Source: Sanguinoderma infundibulare (Eukaryota > Basidiomycota > Agaricomycetes > Polyporales > Polyporaceae). From it: a stretch of DNA of 64,000 nt. A program made the translations under genes and the position numbers. Positions 1 through 11,064 of this stretch are shown here, in pieces (position 1 is the stretch's first letter; each line of letters opens with the position of its first letter). The DNA lies in assembly GCA_032821775.1 (NCBI GenBank), contig JAVLRN010000004.1:1984001-2048000 (forward strand). Direction: 5' to 3'. Under the pieces are notes generated by a model. That model did not search any database, had not been told where the DNA came from, and worked only from the letters and a program-made list of their open reading frames with translations.

Positions 1-109
1 GGAGCAAGAGGAGCTGCATTAGGCAGTGGACGGTGGACAGTGGCTGACATTGGCAGGGTGTGTGGGCAGCAGGTGGGTGGCGGTCAATGTGCAGCAGTCA
101 ATGAGCGGC

Positions 110-215
110 GGGCGATGGGTGATGGGCAATGGGCAGTGGGCAGGGGGTGATGGGCAATGGGCAGTGGGTGATGGGCAATGGGCAGCATGCAATGGGTGGC
201 AGGTGGGGGGCGACA
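110..215. repeat. G-rich minisatellite
   Basis: Imperfect tandem copies of a unit of about 21 bases built from TGATGGGCAATGGGCAGTGG. The ORFs that cross it on both strands are repeat-driven and are not taken as genes. Confidence 0.75.
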
Positions 216-265
216 TTGGTAGGCTGCATGGGTGGGAGAATGGAGAAGACCGCAAGTAATAACTC

Positions 266-287
266 GTGGGGATGGTGGTGGTGGTGG

Positions 288-324
<37 letters not shown>

Positions 325-325
325 C
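266..325. repeat. Compound microsatellite (GGT)n(TTG)n
   Basis: A short GGT run passes directly into about a dozen TTG triplets. On the minus strand this reads as poly-Gln/poly-Thr/poly-Pro depending on frame, which explains the long antisense ORFs here. No gene is supported. Confidence 0.85.
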
Positions 326-718
326 TTTGGGTCCAAGGTGAAGTCAATGGGGGCCAGCCTGTATGTGGAGATAACCGCACACAGGCTCCAGAGAGGATGG
401 AGAATGGTTGAAAGAGGCAGGTTATCGATTGCAGCCAGTGCCCAAAGTGCAGGATAATGATCACATGATGATTGTGTCCTTGTGATTGAGCTCCCCAATG
501 CATTGCATCATTCCCCTTTTGGATGCGTTCTTGCTTTCCCAAAAGATGGTCCACCATCTAAAACTTCGCCAAGGGCCCTCTTTCCTTCCTACCATCATCA
601 TCCCCTCTTCACCCACAAGACTCTCTTCACCAGCAATCTCAGAGCAAGTTATACTATGGTGGGCCCAGACAAAAGGGGACCCCGCACAAAGTAAGTCTCG
701 TAAACAGGTTGACTACAG

Positions 719-1536
719 GTGCATATATGCACCTGTATGTATGCGCATATATTCACCCCTCTTTGCAGGTACTTAGAGACTCATTCTCGCAGTCCTCACC
801 CTTCAAACAGATGGAGGTCGAAGTCCTGTGACCGCAACCAGGATCGTCGCCGGCACCACAACAAGTCTTCCAATCATGACCAGGATCATTGCGGAGACCA
901 CAATAGGTCTCAGGAACGTCACCATAATGCATTGTGCGACCGCCCCTTCTGAGACCATGACAATTCTCATGGACGTGACAGGGATCATCATCCCGATGTG
1001 CTCCAGAGATGTGACCACCCCTCTGGCCGGGCCAAGCAGGATCAAGCTCTCAGTCCACCTCACAAAGACCACGATCCACCTCGGAGCTGCAATCACAATC
1101 ATCAATCCCAGCGAGCTGATGATCATGAACCTCTGGCTGACTATACTTAGAATGGAAAGAAGTCACTGCCAGGGCAAGGTGAGTACCAGTACCAGTCCTC
1201 GCCACCATCCACTCTTGGAACACGATCCTCGATGTCCCCTGCTGCAGTACACTGTATCCCCGCTTCGTCATATTTGCTCGACTTGCAATGAAAGGCTAAC
1301 ACTATGCCTACAGATGTCCCACCACCCATCAATTCGACTGATGCCAGATGATGCGATGGCAAAGGTGAAGAAACAGGCCTCGACCCCCAGGTGAATAGCT
1401 TGCCACCCTCAGAGTCCCAGGATTGCTTCCAATTGTGCAGGCATGTGTCGAGCGATGACACACAATCTCGATGTGCTCATTCTCATAATCGCTCAACATC
1501 TCCACATCGACGTCGCGCATCTTCACGCCATCAAGG
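719..1536 (+). pseudogene. 5' low-complexity part of a DUF6698-like gene
   Basis: A plus-strand reading frame very rich in Asp, His, Arg and Ser (SRSPHPS, RRRHHNKSS, DHDNSHGRDRDHH) runs from about 776 to 1150. It is interrupted by one TGA near 951 that fits a CGA-to-TGA change. A further Ser/Arg/His-rich piece (RSTSPHRRRASSRHQG) ends at 1536, where a solo LTR starts. Removing the LTR and one duplicated AAGG joins this frame directly to the RGRHRSSPS repeats at 2632. Charged, disordered N-terminal regions are common in basidiomycete DUF6698 proteins, and the domain itself follows downstream. Exon limits are not certain. It is treated as the front of the same decayed gene. Confidence 0.4.
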
Positions 1537-2627
1537 TGAGATATGCACAAACTACCTAATAGAAAGTACTACTAGATAAGATGCACCTGAAGTAATCAGA
1601 CCAGACTTTAGGTCAGATATTCCTCCAGGTGTTCGTGATAGTGATCAGAGGTATGGGGGATGATAGGTAAGGATGAGATATGGAAGGGGATAATAGAGAG
1701 CAAGCCTGTCAGAGGCTTTCTAACTCTCAGGGGGGAAGGCTATTGTGCACAGTTGCACCAGAAACACCTGTCAGAGGTGGGACACAGTTCTGGGGAAAAA
1801 CTGGATTGTTATTTTTGGGGGACCCAGCTGAGGTCCTTATATACTAGTAGCTATCTAGAACCAAATATAAATAAACAGGCTATTGTGCTATTGTGCTAAG
1901 TCTGGACAATAGGCTATAGACACAATACTGTATCTAAAAATAGCACAATACTGTTAAAGTGCTTATTGTCCTTGGACAATGAGTATATACAGGCTGTGAG
2001 AAATAATCCTATGGACAATAAAGGAATAAACAATAGTCCACCAATCAGCATGGGAATAACATATCCATACCATGAAATATGCACAATCACTGTGCTATAT
2101 ACCTGAGAATATTCTCAAGTACAATGGACCAGGATAAAAGTTATCCTCAAACAATTAAGTATGAGGAATAATAGGTTAAAGTTTGTAGTGTGGGAATGCT
2201 CAAAGGATAAAAGGATAGAGTATAATAGTCATTCCCAAATGACAATAGAGTTCTATCATACAAAAAGGAAAAACCTGCGCTGACTGAGCATGTGTACAGT
2301 AATGTGTATCAGTCATCATGCTTGAACCTTAGTCAGCCTTTTCAGGTCATGTGTCAAGAATCCAATCATCTGTGCAGTATAGTGAATGAATAGAGAGTAC
2401 ATGTAGAGTCCACACTAGATCGTGTTGTGCCTGGCACACATCTCCTGCCTTGAGCTCTTGCCTTCCTCCCCAGGTCCTTCCTGGACTGACTCCCTATCCT
2501 CCCTTTGCCCCGGCAGCTCTCTGAACCTAAAGATAGGCTCTTCAGAGCCAAGGCAGTTCTGGTGCTGAACTGGGGCTCCTGCCAGCCTGTACCTGTCCAA
2601 CAGATCAGTCATACACCGTGCATGACA
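1537..2627 (-). mobile_element. Solo LTR of gypsy family GypC
   Basis: This 1091-bp block is a close copy of the LTR at 58981-60076. Read on the minus strand it starts TGTCATGCA and ends CTCA (TG...CA). It is flanked by the direct repeat AAGG (1533-1536 and 2628-2631), a 4-bp target duplication. No internal element sequence and no primer-binding site adjoin it, so it is a solo LTR left by LTR-LTR recombination. It interrupts a Ser/Arg/His-rich reading frame that is continuous once the LTR and one AAGG are removed. Confidence 0.88.
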
Positions 2628-2631
2628 AAGG

Positions 2632-4363
2632 CTCGCGTGGTCGCCATCGCTCATCCCCCTCACGTGGTTGCTGTTGCTCATCCCCCTCACATAGTCACCA
2701 TCGCTCATCCCCCTCACACGGTCGCCATCGCTCATCCCCCTCGTGCTCACTGTCCACTCACTCTCGTTCCTCCCCAAGGTCATCTCAATGCTGCTATCGC
2801 TGAACACACAGATGGTCTCAGAGCTCACCGTCATCCAGCAGGGACTCTGACAGATGTTGCAGGCACGATGAACGATGCAAGCATAATGAGGCCTATCAAG
2901 GCTGCTCTCCTTCAACAGATTGTGACGGACCCCTCACAGTGTGCAAGTTTGAGTGGGACATGAAACAAATTCATGTGTCTGTATATATCCCATACGTTGT
3001 GTTTGCGGTTTGGGTTAATGAATGTGAGACTACTGATACTATTGCATTACAGTAACCGAAAGGATAAGTCCCACCTCGCAAAGCTACACGATGCTGCTCG
3101 CTTCTTGCCCCATGACTACTCACCATTCATAGACTTCAGCTCTATGTTTGTCATCGGTTTCAGCATTTAGCAGCTCAGCTGGCTGATAAGTGATGACAAG
3201 TGCAAGCAATGCATCAAGGCTGTCAGAAAAATGTATGTACTGATGATCATATTCGCTTTGGGGGATGGAGATCTACTGATCGTGGTTCCCACATACCCAG
3301 GACTTCTGTCATCGCAAACTACTACCTCAATATCTTTGTCAACTTTATCAATTTCAACCAGAACTTCCACACATACTGTGTGCATCTTGAAGGGTGATCT
3401 GAGGATATTGCGTGGATCAGATACTTTGTATGTCCCACAGCACATGTCGTCTTTATTACAGACACTGATGGCACAGCTTGATCACCATGCCCGAGCGGCT
3501 CAATCTTCTGATACCTCCATGCTCAAAAAGGAGCTTTCTGCATTTCTAGAGACTGTCACTCTGCCCAACAACCAACAGATCCTCGCACTTACTTCAGCAC
3601 AGTACACTCGGAAAGAGTGCAATTGCAGCTTTAATTCCAACTGCACAGCCCGGCTACTCATCAACATCAATGAACGTGACCAATTCGATCTTGATCCCAC
3701 CTCATAAGTCATTTGAATCTACGATGTATTGCACTGACATGAGAATCAACAGTTTCCATGAGCAATGGCTCAATAAAACCTCAGAGGCCACAAGCAGGCA
3801 CCTCCGCCACAATCCTGACATGGACACCGCCAGAAGCTTTCCCACCTTCCTCTTTCCAACGCACCTCATATTCAAGTCAGAAGACCCTTTCCGAGGTATA
3901 TTTCACAGCGAACTCGTCCGGAAGGTGATTATTGGACAGTTCCTTCATGGTGTTTACCTGCTAACACCTGGATACCAAAAGTGTACACGTATACTCTTCC
4001 AGGGTGCCAGTTCAGCTGATCATGCAGAGGGTCTTGGTGGTGCCAGTCGGAACTCCCTAGTGCAGAAGCATCAAGTTTACACTATGACGCCAACGTACCT
4101 CGCATATGTTGCGACTTTGGTATGTTGGCAGGAACACATATACACTGTACTAATTCCTTTGATCTAGGTCAACTTTCTTGTAAGCAACATGCCCGAATGG
4201 GATGGCGATGATGGTGTGTGCTTCAAGTCGGAGCTGCACTCCGATCTGATCTCTTTGCTCAACATTGAGTGCGATGTGCTCAAAGATGCTGTGGACGACC
4301 CTCCTCCTCCCCCTCAGACAGATGAAAAGAGGTTGAAGGAGAATGTTCTCGGATCCTACAACC
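2632..4363 (+). pseudogene. DUF6698-like protein gene, decayed
   Basis: Several plus-strand pieces line up in order with the basidiomycete DUF6698 family as I know it. Near 3450-3560 is a helical stretch with ARAAQSSDTSMLKKELSAFL. Near 3630-3700 is NCTARLLININERDQFDLDP, like the family motif NHPATARLLCP. At 3830-3960 is SFPTFLFPTH followed by FRGIFHSELVRKV. At 4000-4110 is RILFQGASSADHA plus YTMTPTYLAYVATLV, like the TGPSS and VTPxTIAYV blocks. A final exon at about 4168-4363 (MPEWDGDDGVCFKSELHSDL) ends at a clean GTGAGT donor. Frames change between blocks and stops occur, so it is probably not functional, although some changes may be introns. The biochemical role of DUF6698 is unknown. Confidence 0.6.
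2637..2744 (+). repeat. 27-bp coding minisatellite, four units
   Basis: Four 27-bp units sharing the core TCGCTCATCCCCCTCAC. The unit length is a multiple of three, so length changes would keep the frame (nine residues per unit, such as GRHRSSPSR). It lies in the frame that the solo LTR splits. Confidence 0.8.
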
Positions 4364-4407
4364 GGTGAGTGCTTTAGGCCCTGTTGAACATGCAGGTGAT
4401 GGTTGCA

Positions 4408-4459
4408 GGGTGTCCCAGGCACAGTTCAGATATGTGCTCGAACTGTGCCTGGGACACCC
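4408..4459. repeat. Perfect 20-bp inverted repeat (hairpin)
   Basis: GGGTGTCCCAGGCACAGTTC at 4408-4427 is followed by a 12-nt loop and then its exact reverse complement at 4440-4459. It lies just downstream of the last recognisable DUF6698 exon. Confidence 0.95.
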
Positions 4460-4491
4460 GCCCCGCCCAGAGGTCCTCCCTCACAGTCTGT

Positions 4492-4785
4492 TCATCCTCT
4501 CAGTGCATCCCTCAGCTTGTGCTCGATGCACTGCAGCTCCTCTCTCAGCCCGACCACATCTGCATTCTCTGACTTGGCCTGCGCCCGCACATCCTTGAGT
4601 TGGTGCTCCATGTGCTTGAGTGCTGCACGCAGCTTCGAAAACTGGTGCTCAAGCACAGCACGGTCCCCATCCACTTCTGCAATGTGGTGATGCAACAGCT
4701 GGTCATGCTCCGATGCTTGTGCTGTGCTTTCCAGACCATACTGATCATGACCTGACTGCCTCTGCAGCTTGATCTTTGGCCACAC
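4492..4785 (-). pseudogene. Coiled-coil protein fragment
   Basis: A 97-codon minus-strand ORF with heptad-like spacing of hydrophobic residues (VLEHQFSKLRAALKHMEHQL, then REELQCIEHKLRDAL). It resembles the coiled-coil ends of basidiomycete hypothetical proteins often found among repeats. It has no clear start or partner exon. A separate plus-strand piece at 4769-5026 rich in Asp/Glu may be another remnant. Function unknown. Confidence 0.3.
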
Positions 4786-5026
4786 TTATGGCGACATCAA
4801 AGTTCGACAAACCCAGGCTTCCCTGTATGATGATGACCCCGATAACACCGCACCGACCCTTCAGGAGAAGATGCTTGCAGCATGCAAGGCCAAGCTTCGT
4901 GATATGGCTTTCAAGCGTGTTATGAAGGAGGTGGAGCATGACAATGATGAGGATCTCTATTACAATGGCCTGGACGCAGTGGACACAGGCGATGGCAATG
5001 ACATTGACAGGGCGGGTGATGCATAG

Positions 5027-5446
5027 GTGACGGGGCTCATGAGGCATGGGTGTTGTGGGCATGGGCATCGCAGGTGTGGGCGCAGGCATTGTGGGTGAGC
5101 AATGATAGTGCAGCACATTGTTACTTTTTTGTGGCATTCAAATGGTGATGGTAATGCATCTTTCTTGATACATTTCATGTTTGAGCGTGCCTGGATACTG
5201 CGACAGCAACCTGAATACCTGATTATTTCCACTAATTTCGAATATTTTCCCCCTCATATGCAGGCATGCACATATGCATGCAATTGACCCAACTGAATAG
5301 CTATCTACCAATGGCCTGGCACCCTTCCATTCAGGTGGGTCGCTTGGATATAAACCCAATGCATACATTCATATACAACTGATCAGATTAATTCTATGTA
5401 CAGGATCTCTCAGACGATGCAGGTGCATACAGGCATGTACCCATTC
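5027..5446. other. No gene recognised
   Basis: This stretch has short G-rich repeats (GTGTGGGC/GCATGGGC units at 5040-5100) and an ATGCATGC-rich patch near 5260-5280. It may include more of the element whose end lies at 5679, but no reading frame is convincing. Confidence 0.4.
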
Positions 5447-5679
5447 GAACACAATTGACCCAAGTGCTCCCAATCACCCCATTCCATTGCATCAATTAGC
5501 TTCAATTGGCTTGAACGGACCCACGCCACTTCAAGCGTGCTTTGGGGACCTAAATTGGGCTCAGTCGGGCTCAGTCGGAAGTTGAGTAAACTCGGTGACT
5601 TTGTAGCCGAAAATTGGCCCAATTGACAGGATTGCACTTAAGTGCGTTCGAGCCCATACATTCTGTGCTTTTGCTGATG
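5447..5679. mobile_element. End fragment of the TIR element found in laccase intron 6
   Basis: This piece matches the last 238 bp of the element at 12114-13342. Shared blocks in order are TGCTCCCAATCAC, the AATTGGCTTGAA region, GAGTAAACTC, CCGAAAATTGG, ACTTAAGTG and the terminus TTTTGCTGATG. No matching left terminus was found upstream, so it is a truncated copy. It has no coding capacity. Confidence 0.65.
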
Positions 5680-6164
5680 GTGGGGGAGGTTTGGAGGAGG
5701 ATGGTATTGAGTTGGACAGCTGCATGATATGTGAGCTTGAACATGACTATTGTTTTGAGCCTAGTAAGGAGGAGGTCTAAAGGTCAATGTTGGGGTCTGC
5801 AGGCAGATCCTGTTAGCTTTGATATTTGGAACATGAAGGTGGATGGGTATGACGACATATGGAGGGAGGGTCAGTGCACTAAAGAGTACTGCTCTGGTGA
5901 AGCCTATTGGTGCGAGCGCATAGGGGTAGGCAGGACGAGACAGATAGACAGTGGTGGACGGTGTAGATGGCAGGTAGTGGGACAAGCGAGAAAGATGGTG
6001 GGGCAAGGGCTGCGAGAGCACCTAGGGGGATAGGCGGATGGGAGGCGCGCATTTGAAGGGGACTGATGGGATGGTGGCGGGAGACTTGCAAGTACACGGG
6101 ACAGATTCGGCCAGGCACTGGCGCGAAAGGTATATGAGTCTAAAACAACATCCAAAGTCAAAGC
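5680..6164. other. No gene recognised
   Basis: The ORFs on either strand are short, overlap each other and show no family motif. A TATG/GACAGATAGACAG-rich patch near 5930-5960 is the only compositional feature noted. Confidence 0.4.
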
Positions 6165-6240
6165 CCATTTAGCTTACTTGTTAAAGCACCTGGCTCATTT
6201 GTTGGGCACGGGGTTCGAACCCGGCTCGCTTTTAGTTTTA
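6165..6240 (+). other. tRNA-like sequence (pol III A and B boxes), probably a SINE head or pseudo-tRNA
   Basis: TAGCTTACTTG at about 6171 fits an A box with a possible 4-bp D stem (GCTT/AAGC). GGTTCGAACCC at about 6210 is a near-perfect B box. A loop reading CTCATTT would give a CAT anticodon. The anticodon and T stems contain mismatches and the acceptor strands do not pair, so a working tRNA is unlikely. The run TTTTAGTTTT follows and could act as a pol III stop. Confidence 0.4.
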
Positions 6241-6242
6241 CG

Positions 6243-6926
6243 GTGATTTTCTGGGCGCCACTCGTGAGAAGGTGGCTGTGTTTTCTGGCACTTATGCCCG
6301 GCACTTGCAAGTGGGAGATGCCTAATAGGCGTCGAAATGTATACGGCTCATCTACCTCGCGCCCGACGTCGCGCCCGCCCTCCATCGCCAGCACGCTGCT
6401 CCTGAGGAAAGGCATCGGATCACTACCGTCGCCAGATCCATTCCAAAGGCCGTTCGACGCGCTGATAAACTTCTTGCCCAAAGACGTCTCGGACAAAGCC
6501 CTGCTCAAGAACTCCATCCTTGTCTCGACCATCTCTCGCCCATTCCTTCAGTCCACCTACGGCGCAGCGCCCACCATCCGTTCGCGCACGACATCATCGT
6601 CCTCTTCGGTCCCCGCGCTTCATCCGACCGCGCTTGATTTTCAGCCTTCTCTCGGTCTTCGAACTCCGTCTCCGTTTACCTCCTGCCGACCCCACCAAAC
6701 CACTCTGGAGTTGCTCTACCTGTCATTTTGCTCGCTTCCCGCCCGGCCAGAAAGAGCGCGTCTCGTGCACCTCCTTCCCTCCGCGCGTTCGAACGAGCCC
6801 CCGGGTGTGTGGAGACGACCGGTCGACAGCATGGAGTCTTTCCTGCTCGCGTTCTCGTTCCAGTCGGCTCCGGGCATGCAGCCCAAATCGCGGACGTACT
6901 CGGCGGGGACAGCGCCATCTGACTAA
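6243..6926 (+). CDS. Hypothetical protein ORF, doubtful
   Basis: A 227-codon ORF. Its first third (SLPSPDPFQRPFDALINFLP, then SDKALLKNSILVSTISRPFL) has the composition of a folded domain. The rest is Pro/Ser/Arg-rich, and other frames are open over the same GC-rich region, so the true exon structure could differ, perhaps with introns. No recognised domain. It follows directly on the tRNA-like sequence and lies tail to tail with the HET gene. The start codon is the first ATG of the frame and is not otherwise supported. Confidence 0.3.
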   Translation: MIFWAPLVRRWLCFLALMPGTCKWEMPNRRRNVYGSSTSRPTSRPPSIASTLLLRKGIGSLPSPDPFQRPFDALINFLPKDVSDKALLKNSILVSTISRPFLQSTYGAAPTIRSRTTSSSSSVPALHPTALDFQPSLGLRTPSPFTSCRPHQTTLELLYLSFCSLPARPERARLVHLLPSARSNEPPGVWRRPVDSMESFLLAFSFQSAPGMQPKSRTYSAGTAPSD

Positions 6927-7546
6927 GGAAGCCAGCAAGAGGCCCGGACGGCGCAACGATTATTCTTCGGAACGCGATTCCTTGGAGCGATTCGGACGGG
7001 AAGCAGAACAGTAAACACAACGGAGGGATGCGGCCGACTCGGACATTGACCCTCGCCATGGCCGTGGCTGCCTTGCGAGGCGCTGGCGCGGTTGGAGGAC
7101 CTGTGTGCAAAGTGCGGTCAGGAGCGACAGAGATCAGCAAGGAAGGTGGGGGGGGTGTGAGGCGTATCTGAGGTGCGTTGCTCTCTTGCTTGTGCGGAGC
7201 GTGTTCAGCGACTTGTCTTTGGTGTGATACATAGGTTGACAATGGATTTGCTTGGGGAACAGCGAAGCGGAATGGATGGAACGGACACGCGGGAGAGATC
7301 GCTCGGGCTGTTTGAGAAATAGATTATGAATGAGGGCTGACAGGTACTCTGTGTTGAGAGAGGCCTCTGGTTCCTGGTGAAGAGTGCGTTATTTCTATTT
7401 CTGTATGATCGGGAGAAGCGGATGTACGAAGGCATATGTGAGAGCTGCCAGTACTGATGACTAGACATAGTAAAATGTAAGGAGACATTGTCCAACTTCC
7501 CTCTGTCGAAGTCTGTCTTCTCCCCGCCCCCCGACCTCCCCATTCC
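6927..7546. other. Intergenic, no gene recognised
   Basis: This is the 3' flank shared by the doubtful ORF and the HET gene. No RNA gene, terminal repeat or coding domain was recognised. Short ORFs here do not resemble known proteins. Confidence 0.45.
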
Positions 7547-10500
7547 CTACATACCAAACAGGCGGCGGATCGCCCGCGATGGTGTCAAGTTAGGGAAGGT
7601 CTTCGTCAGCCGTGTCTCTGCAACGCGCGTCGTCGTCGTGGGTGGAACGGCCTCCACGAAGAGGCAATACTCGGAGTACCACATGAGGTCGAACCCGAGA
7701 CACAGGATGATCTCTCCCCCCGTTGATGGTACGAGTGCGACTTGTTGTCTTCGGAGCTCCCAAACCCATCCACTGTCGAAGCGCCCCTCCTCCCAAGTGT
7801 CTTCGGTATCCCATCGCAGCCGGTGAGTATGGGAAGAAGAGTCAGGAGCTCTAAGTTCATTGGAAGAGATGGGATGGGACTCGAGCTTGACATCGGCCCA
7901 CAATGTCAGTTGAGATTCCTCGCGATCGAGGACATGCGAGTAGTCGATGGCGATAACGAAGTCGGAGGTAGAGAGCGTGAGGGAATGATGTGCGTTGCCG
8001 AGGTTTTGGAGCTGGACGGTGTAACCGTGAGCTTCGAGGGCACGCCTGGTGTGTCCCGGTAGCGTGAAAACAATTTCGCTGTGTGGCCGTTTGAGTTTCG
8101 GCCACCCGTAGTCGTTGAATGCATGATCCAGGCGACGGGACGAATGCCTCTCGGAGACCACGTCTACGTGGATGTAGAACTCCGACTGCCACGCGAGGTC
8201 GAAGCCGAGGTGTACTGCTAGGGTGTCTCCGGAGGGGCTAGTAAGAGCGACCAGTCTCCTGTCCCGGAGAGCGTGCCACCGCAGAATGTACGGTCCGTCC
8301 TGGTACACCTCCAGAGCCTCGCCAGGCAAGACTGACTCCAAGCTGACAAGGACGACCAAGGGTAGACTCGTCACGTAATGTCCAATTGGGAGCTCGTGAA
8401 CGTACTTGATGACTATGGATCCGACTCCCGGTTTGGATAGTGTCAACGTATGCGTACCGCAACTGTCTTGACTCTGGCCCGGCTCGAAGGAAACGACATA
8501 GCCTTCCTTCTCCAATTCCAGCCTGACGCTCCCGAGCAGCATCAACTTGAGCGCTCTGTGGTACGTCCATACCCGCTCCTCTTTCCCCGCCTCCTCTTTC
8601 CCCGCCTCCAGCCAGGGCCACGTAGGATTGGACGCCAGGATGGTCGCAACGTGGATGTTGCAAAGGGATCGTGTCATGAGTTCAAAACCCAGTTGCAGCG
8701 GTACTGCACCTCCTGATGGCGAAATGAGCGTGATAGTACTCGATGCGAAGGGGGTAGATTCTCCGATAAGCCAGATGGTAGCGGTATAAGGCGCAGCAGA
8801 GACTGCCGGTGTTTCGGGGTCGCTCGGGGACAAGAGCCAGATGCGGGCGGCCATGAGACGGCTTGAACGACTTAACGGCCTATGCAAGTACGTGATGTGG
8901 ATGGTCATAGCATCGTTGGTGAGGGAAAAGGACTCGGATGTGAAGGGATTATAGTGAGGGACGGTATCATGTTCCTGGCGAACGAGGTCTGAAACAATCC
9001 AGCCATGCTTCATGAGCGCAGCACGACTGGGTTCTGGAAGCTGCAGGTGAAAGGTACCAGGACCAAAGTCGTACGCATCGTCAGGTCCGGAAGTCGTGGC
9101 TCGTTCCGGGAAGTTCGAAAGATGGACTGTCAGTGTCTTGACAGGCGAGCGTTGCTTGATATCGTCCAAGGAAAAAGAAAGGAGATGGTAGCCGTCATCA
9201 GATGGGGGACCGATGTTTATCGGGAGGAGGTCGACCCGAGATTTTAAGGTATATGCGCGGCAGAGCTTACCGAGAAGCAATCCGTCCTTTGTGGAACATC
9301 CAAGGATGGCGAGATACCATTCGAGATATCTCCGGTTACGAAATGAATCCGTAGCTTCGAAGGGTAAAAGGGATAATCGCGTGCGTAGTCCATGGGGAGT
9401 CGGAGTGTATTCAAGGGGAGGGAGGTGGAAATCACCGACGGTCTGGCTTTGTACGCCGATGATGTTTCTGCTACCTGCAAACTGCTCGGGCGATAACGGG
9501 AAGAACGATCCATGCCTGGCCTGCCAGGCGTCCCCAATGGAAGGCTCGAATCTCCCTCGGACCTCCGGCAGCTTGTATATGTTTCCCCAAGCGAATAAGC
9601 TCTGCTCAGGGATCTTCCTCAGGATCTCCTCCTGTAGACGCCTAAAGGCGTGCGTGCCCTCACCGTACAGCGTAGGCATGTTGATCCTGAAGATACCCAG
9701 CAGGGAGTATGCCCGGTCCTCGACCCGCGTGGTCTTACGCTCGGCTGCCCACGACATGCGCTGCGCAACGCTTGCGTCGTCCAGCGGGCGGTCGTGAACC
9801 AGAACGCGGTGGTCAATACCGGTGATGTCACAGACGAGCTCCGCCAGAGTGCGCTTCCATCCTATAAACACCCATTCCTTCGAGAGAAAGGAAAGGAACC
9901 GAGGCGCGATGAGCTCCTGGAGTGTCCACCCTCGCCTGAACCACCGGCTCTTGCGAAACCGCGAATCCCTTGCACGCACGTCGTCGTCGAATGGCACGTC
10001 CGACAGGAAGGCATAGCAGATGTGTGCACGACGGTACCACTGGTACATCGAGTTGATGGCCTCCGAGAGCTCCGAGCTGCTCGTCTTGTCGATGCAGCAA
10101 GAGTCGATCCAGATGTAGCGGTATCCATCGCGGCGCGCGACTTCGCATGCCTTCCGGATCTTCTCCGAGAGACCCCAGGAGGGATCCCAGATGCCAGATA
10201 GGGCAGGCATGTCTCCAGGGACACGGGAAGGGGTGTCGGACGAGACGAGGGGGTGAGAGGTGTCTTCGAGGGAGGGGTCTTCAAGGGAGGAGTCTTCGAG
10301 GGAGGGGTCTGGATAGCCTGATTGGAAGGTAAGCCTTTCAAGTCCATACAGGTATGGAGTTGGTCGCACCGTTCGTGGCTGGGAGGGGAGAAAGCTGCGT
10401 CGCATTGGCACGCCTGTATGCCTCCTGTATCCTCCGCACATCTTGGTGTATCTGCTCTCCGGACGTATCCCAGGTGTGAGATAAAATGGCATACTGGGGG

Positions 10501-10559
10501 GGAGGCGAGGTGTTGAAGAAATCCTCGAATTCCCCGGTGTAAGTGTTGAGCAGCCGCAT
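7547..10559 (-). CDS. HET-domain (heterokaryon incompatibility-like) protein
   Basis: Two exons: 10559-10370 and 10317-7547, giving 986 residues. The 52-nt intron has a GTGCGA donor, a GCTTACC branch-like site and a CAATCAG acceptor, and joins the frames in phase 1. The N-terminus MRLLNTYTGEFEDF then YAILSHTWD is the typical start of basidiomycete HET proteins. The next HET blocks follow: YRYIWIDSCCIDK, SEAINSMYQWYRRAHICYAF, SRWFRRGWTLQELIAP, and RVEDRAYSLLGIFRINMPTL leading to YGEGTHAFRRLQEEIL. HET proteins can trigger cell death on non-self recognition in fungi; that this one does so is inferred from the family only. The long C-terminal part holds about three related blocks, each with a (G)GExxxxLGFDLMWxSEYxxxV core. 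An acidic SLEDSSLEDPSLED repeat sits near the intron. It looks intact. Confidence 0.88.
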
Positions 10560-11064
10560 CGCTAGTGGAGCCTGAAGTCATGAGCTCTATCAATATCCAG
10601 AGAATGGTAGGACGAAAACAGCAAGCACCGTTGAACGATGAAACAGTCGAAGGGATGAGGCCTGGATAGGGGGGAGAGTGAGATCGCGACTTGGCAAGGT
10701 TGCTTGAATCCCGGGGAGCTTTGGAAGGGAGACGCGTGACGGAAGAAGACCACGTTGACCTGTGGGGCGGCAGCCCAGCCCGCACAATCCACGCACCACT
10801 GTCACCGGCAGTGTCACATAAACGAGCATGACTCGAACGCATGTCCACGCCAATCTGTCAAACAAAACGCCTTCAGAGAACAGTCACGAAGAACGCTGAC
10901 GAGCCACCAGAATGCCTCAAACACTGTCCCCACCCTGTGCGGCGGCCGCAATCAAGTGCCCCAGTCGACTCTGTCCTGTATCACGGCACCGCACGGGTGC
11001 AGGACGTGACAGCTGTTTTCAAAAAGATAGGCCCTCTCGAAAAACGTACGCTCAGGTCGGCTAG
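10560..11064. other. Intergenic: HET upstream region and laccase 3' flank
   Basis: Upstream of the HET start no clear TATA box is visible. The part next to the laccase holds an 18-bp perfect palindrome GTCGGCTAGCTAGCCGAC (11056-11073) and, at 11009-11060, a block repeated at 14129-14182. Confidence 0.6.
11009..11060 (+). repeat. Direct repeat unit 1 near the laccase 3' break
   Basis: The core TGTTTTCAAAAAGATA followed by GCCCTCTCGA recurs in the same orientation at 14129-14182, inside laccase intron 3. One copy flanks the place where laccase coding is lost and the other flanks the displaced C-terminal piece, so the repeat may mark the rearrangement. Confidence 0.75.

Noticed and set aside
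2637..2744. CRISPR-like array
   Set aside because: The units are contiguous 27-bp tandem repeats without unique spacers and lie in a eukaryotic coding frame.
6165..6240. Functional tRNA-Met gene
   Set aside because: The A and B boxes are good, but the anticodon stem has mismatches and the acceptor ends do not pair.
9862..10848. Minus-strand ORF of 328 codons overlapping the HET gene start
   Set aside because: It is an alternate frame of the HET exons; the HET frame has domain motifs and a clean intron.
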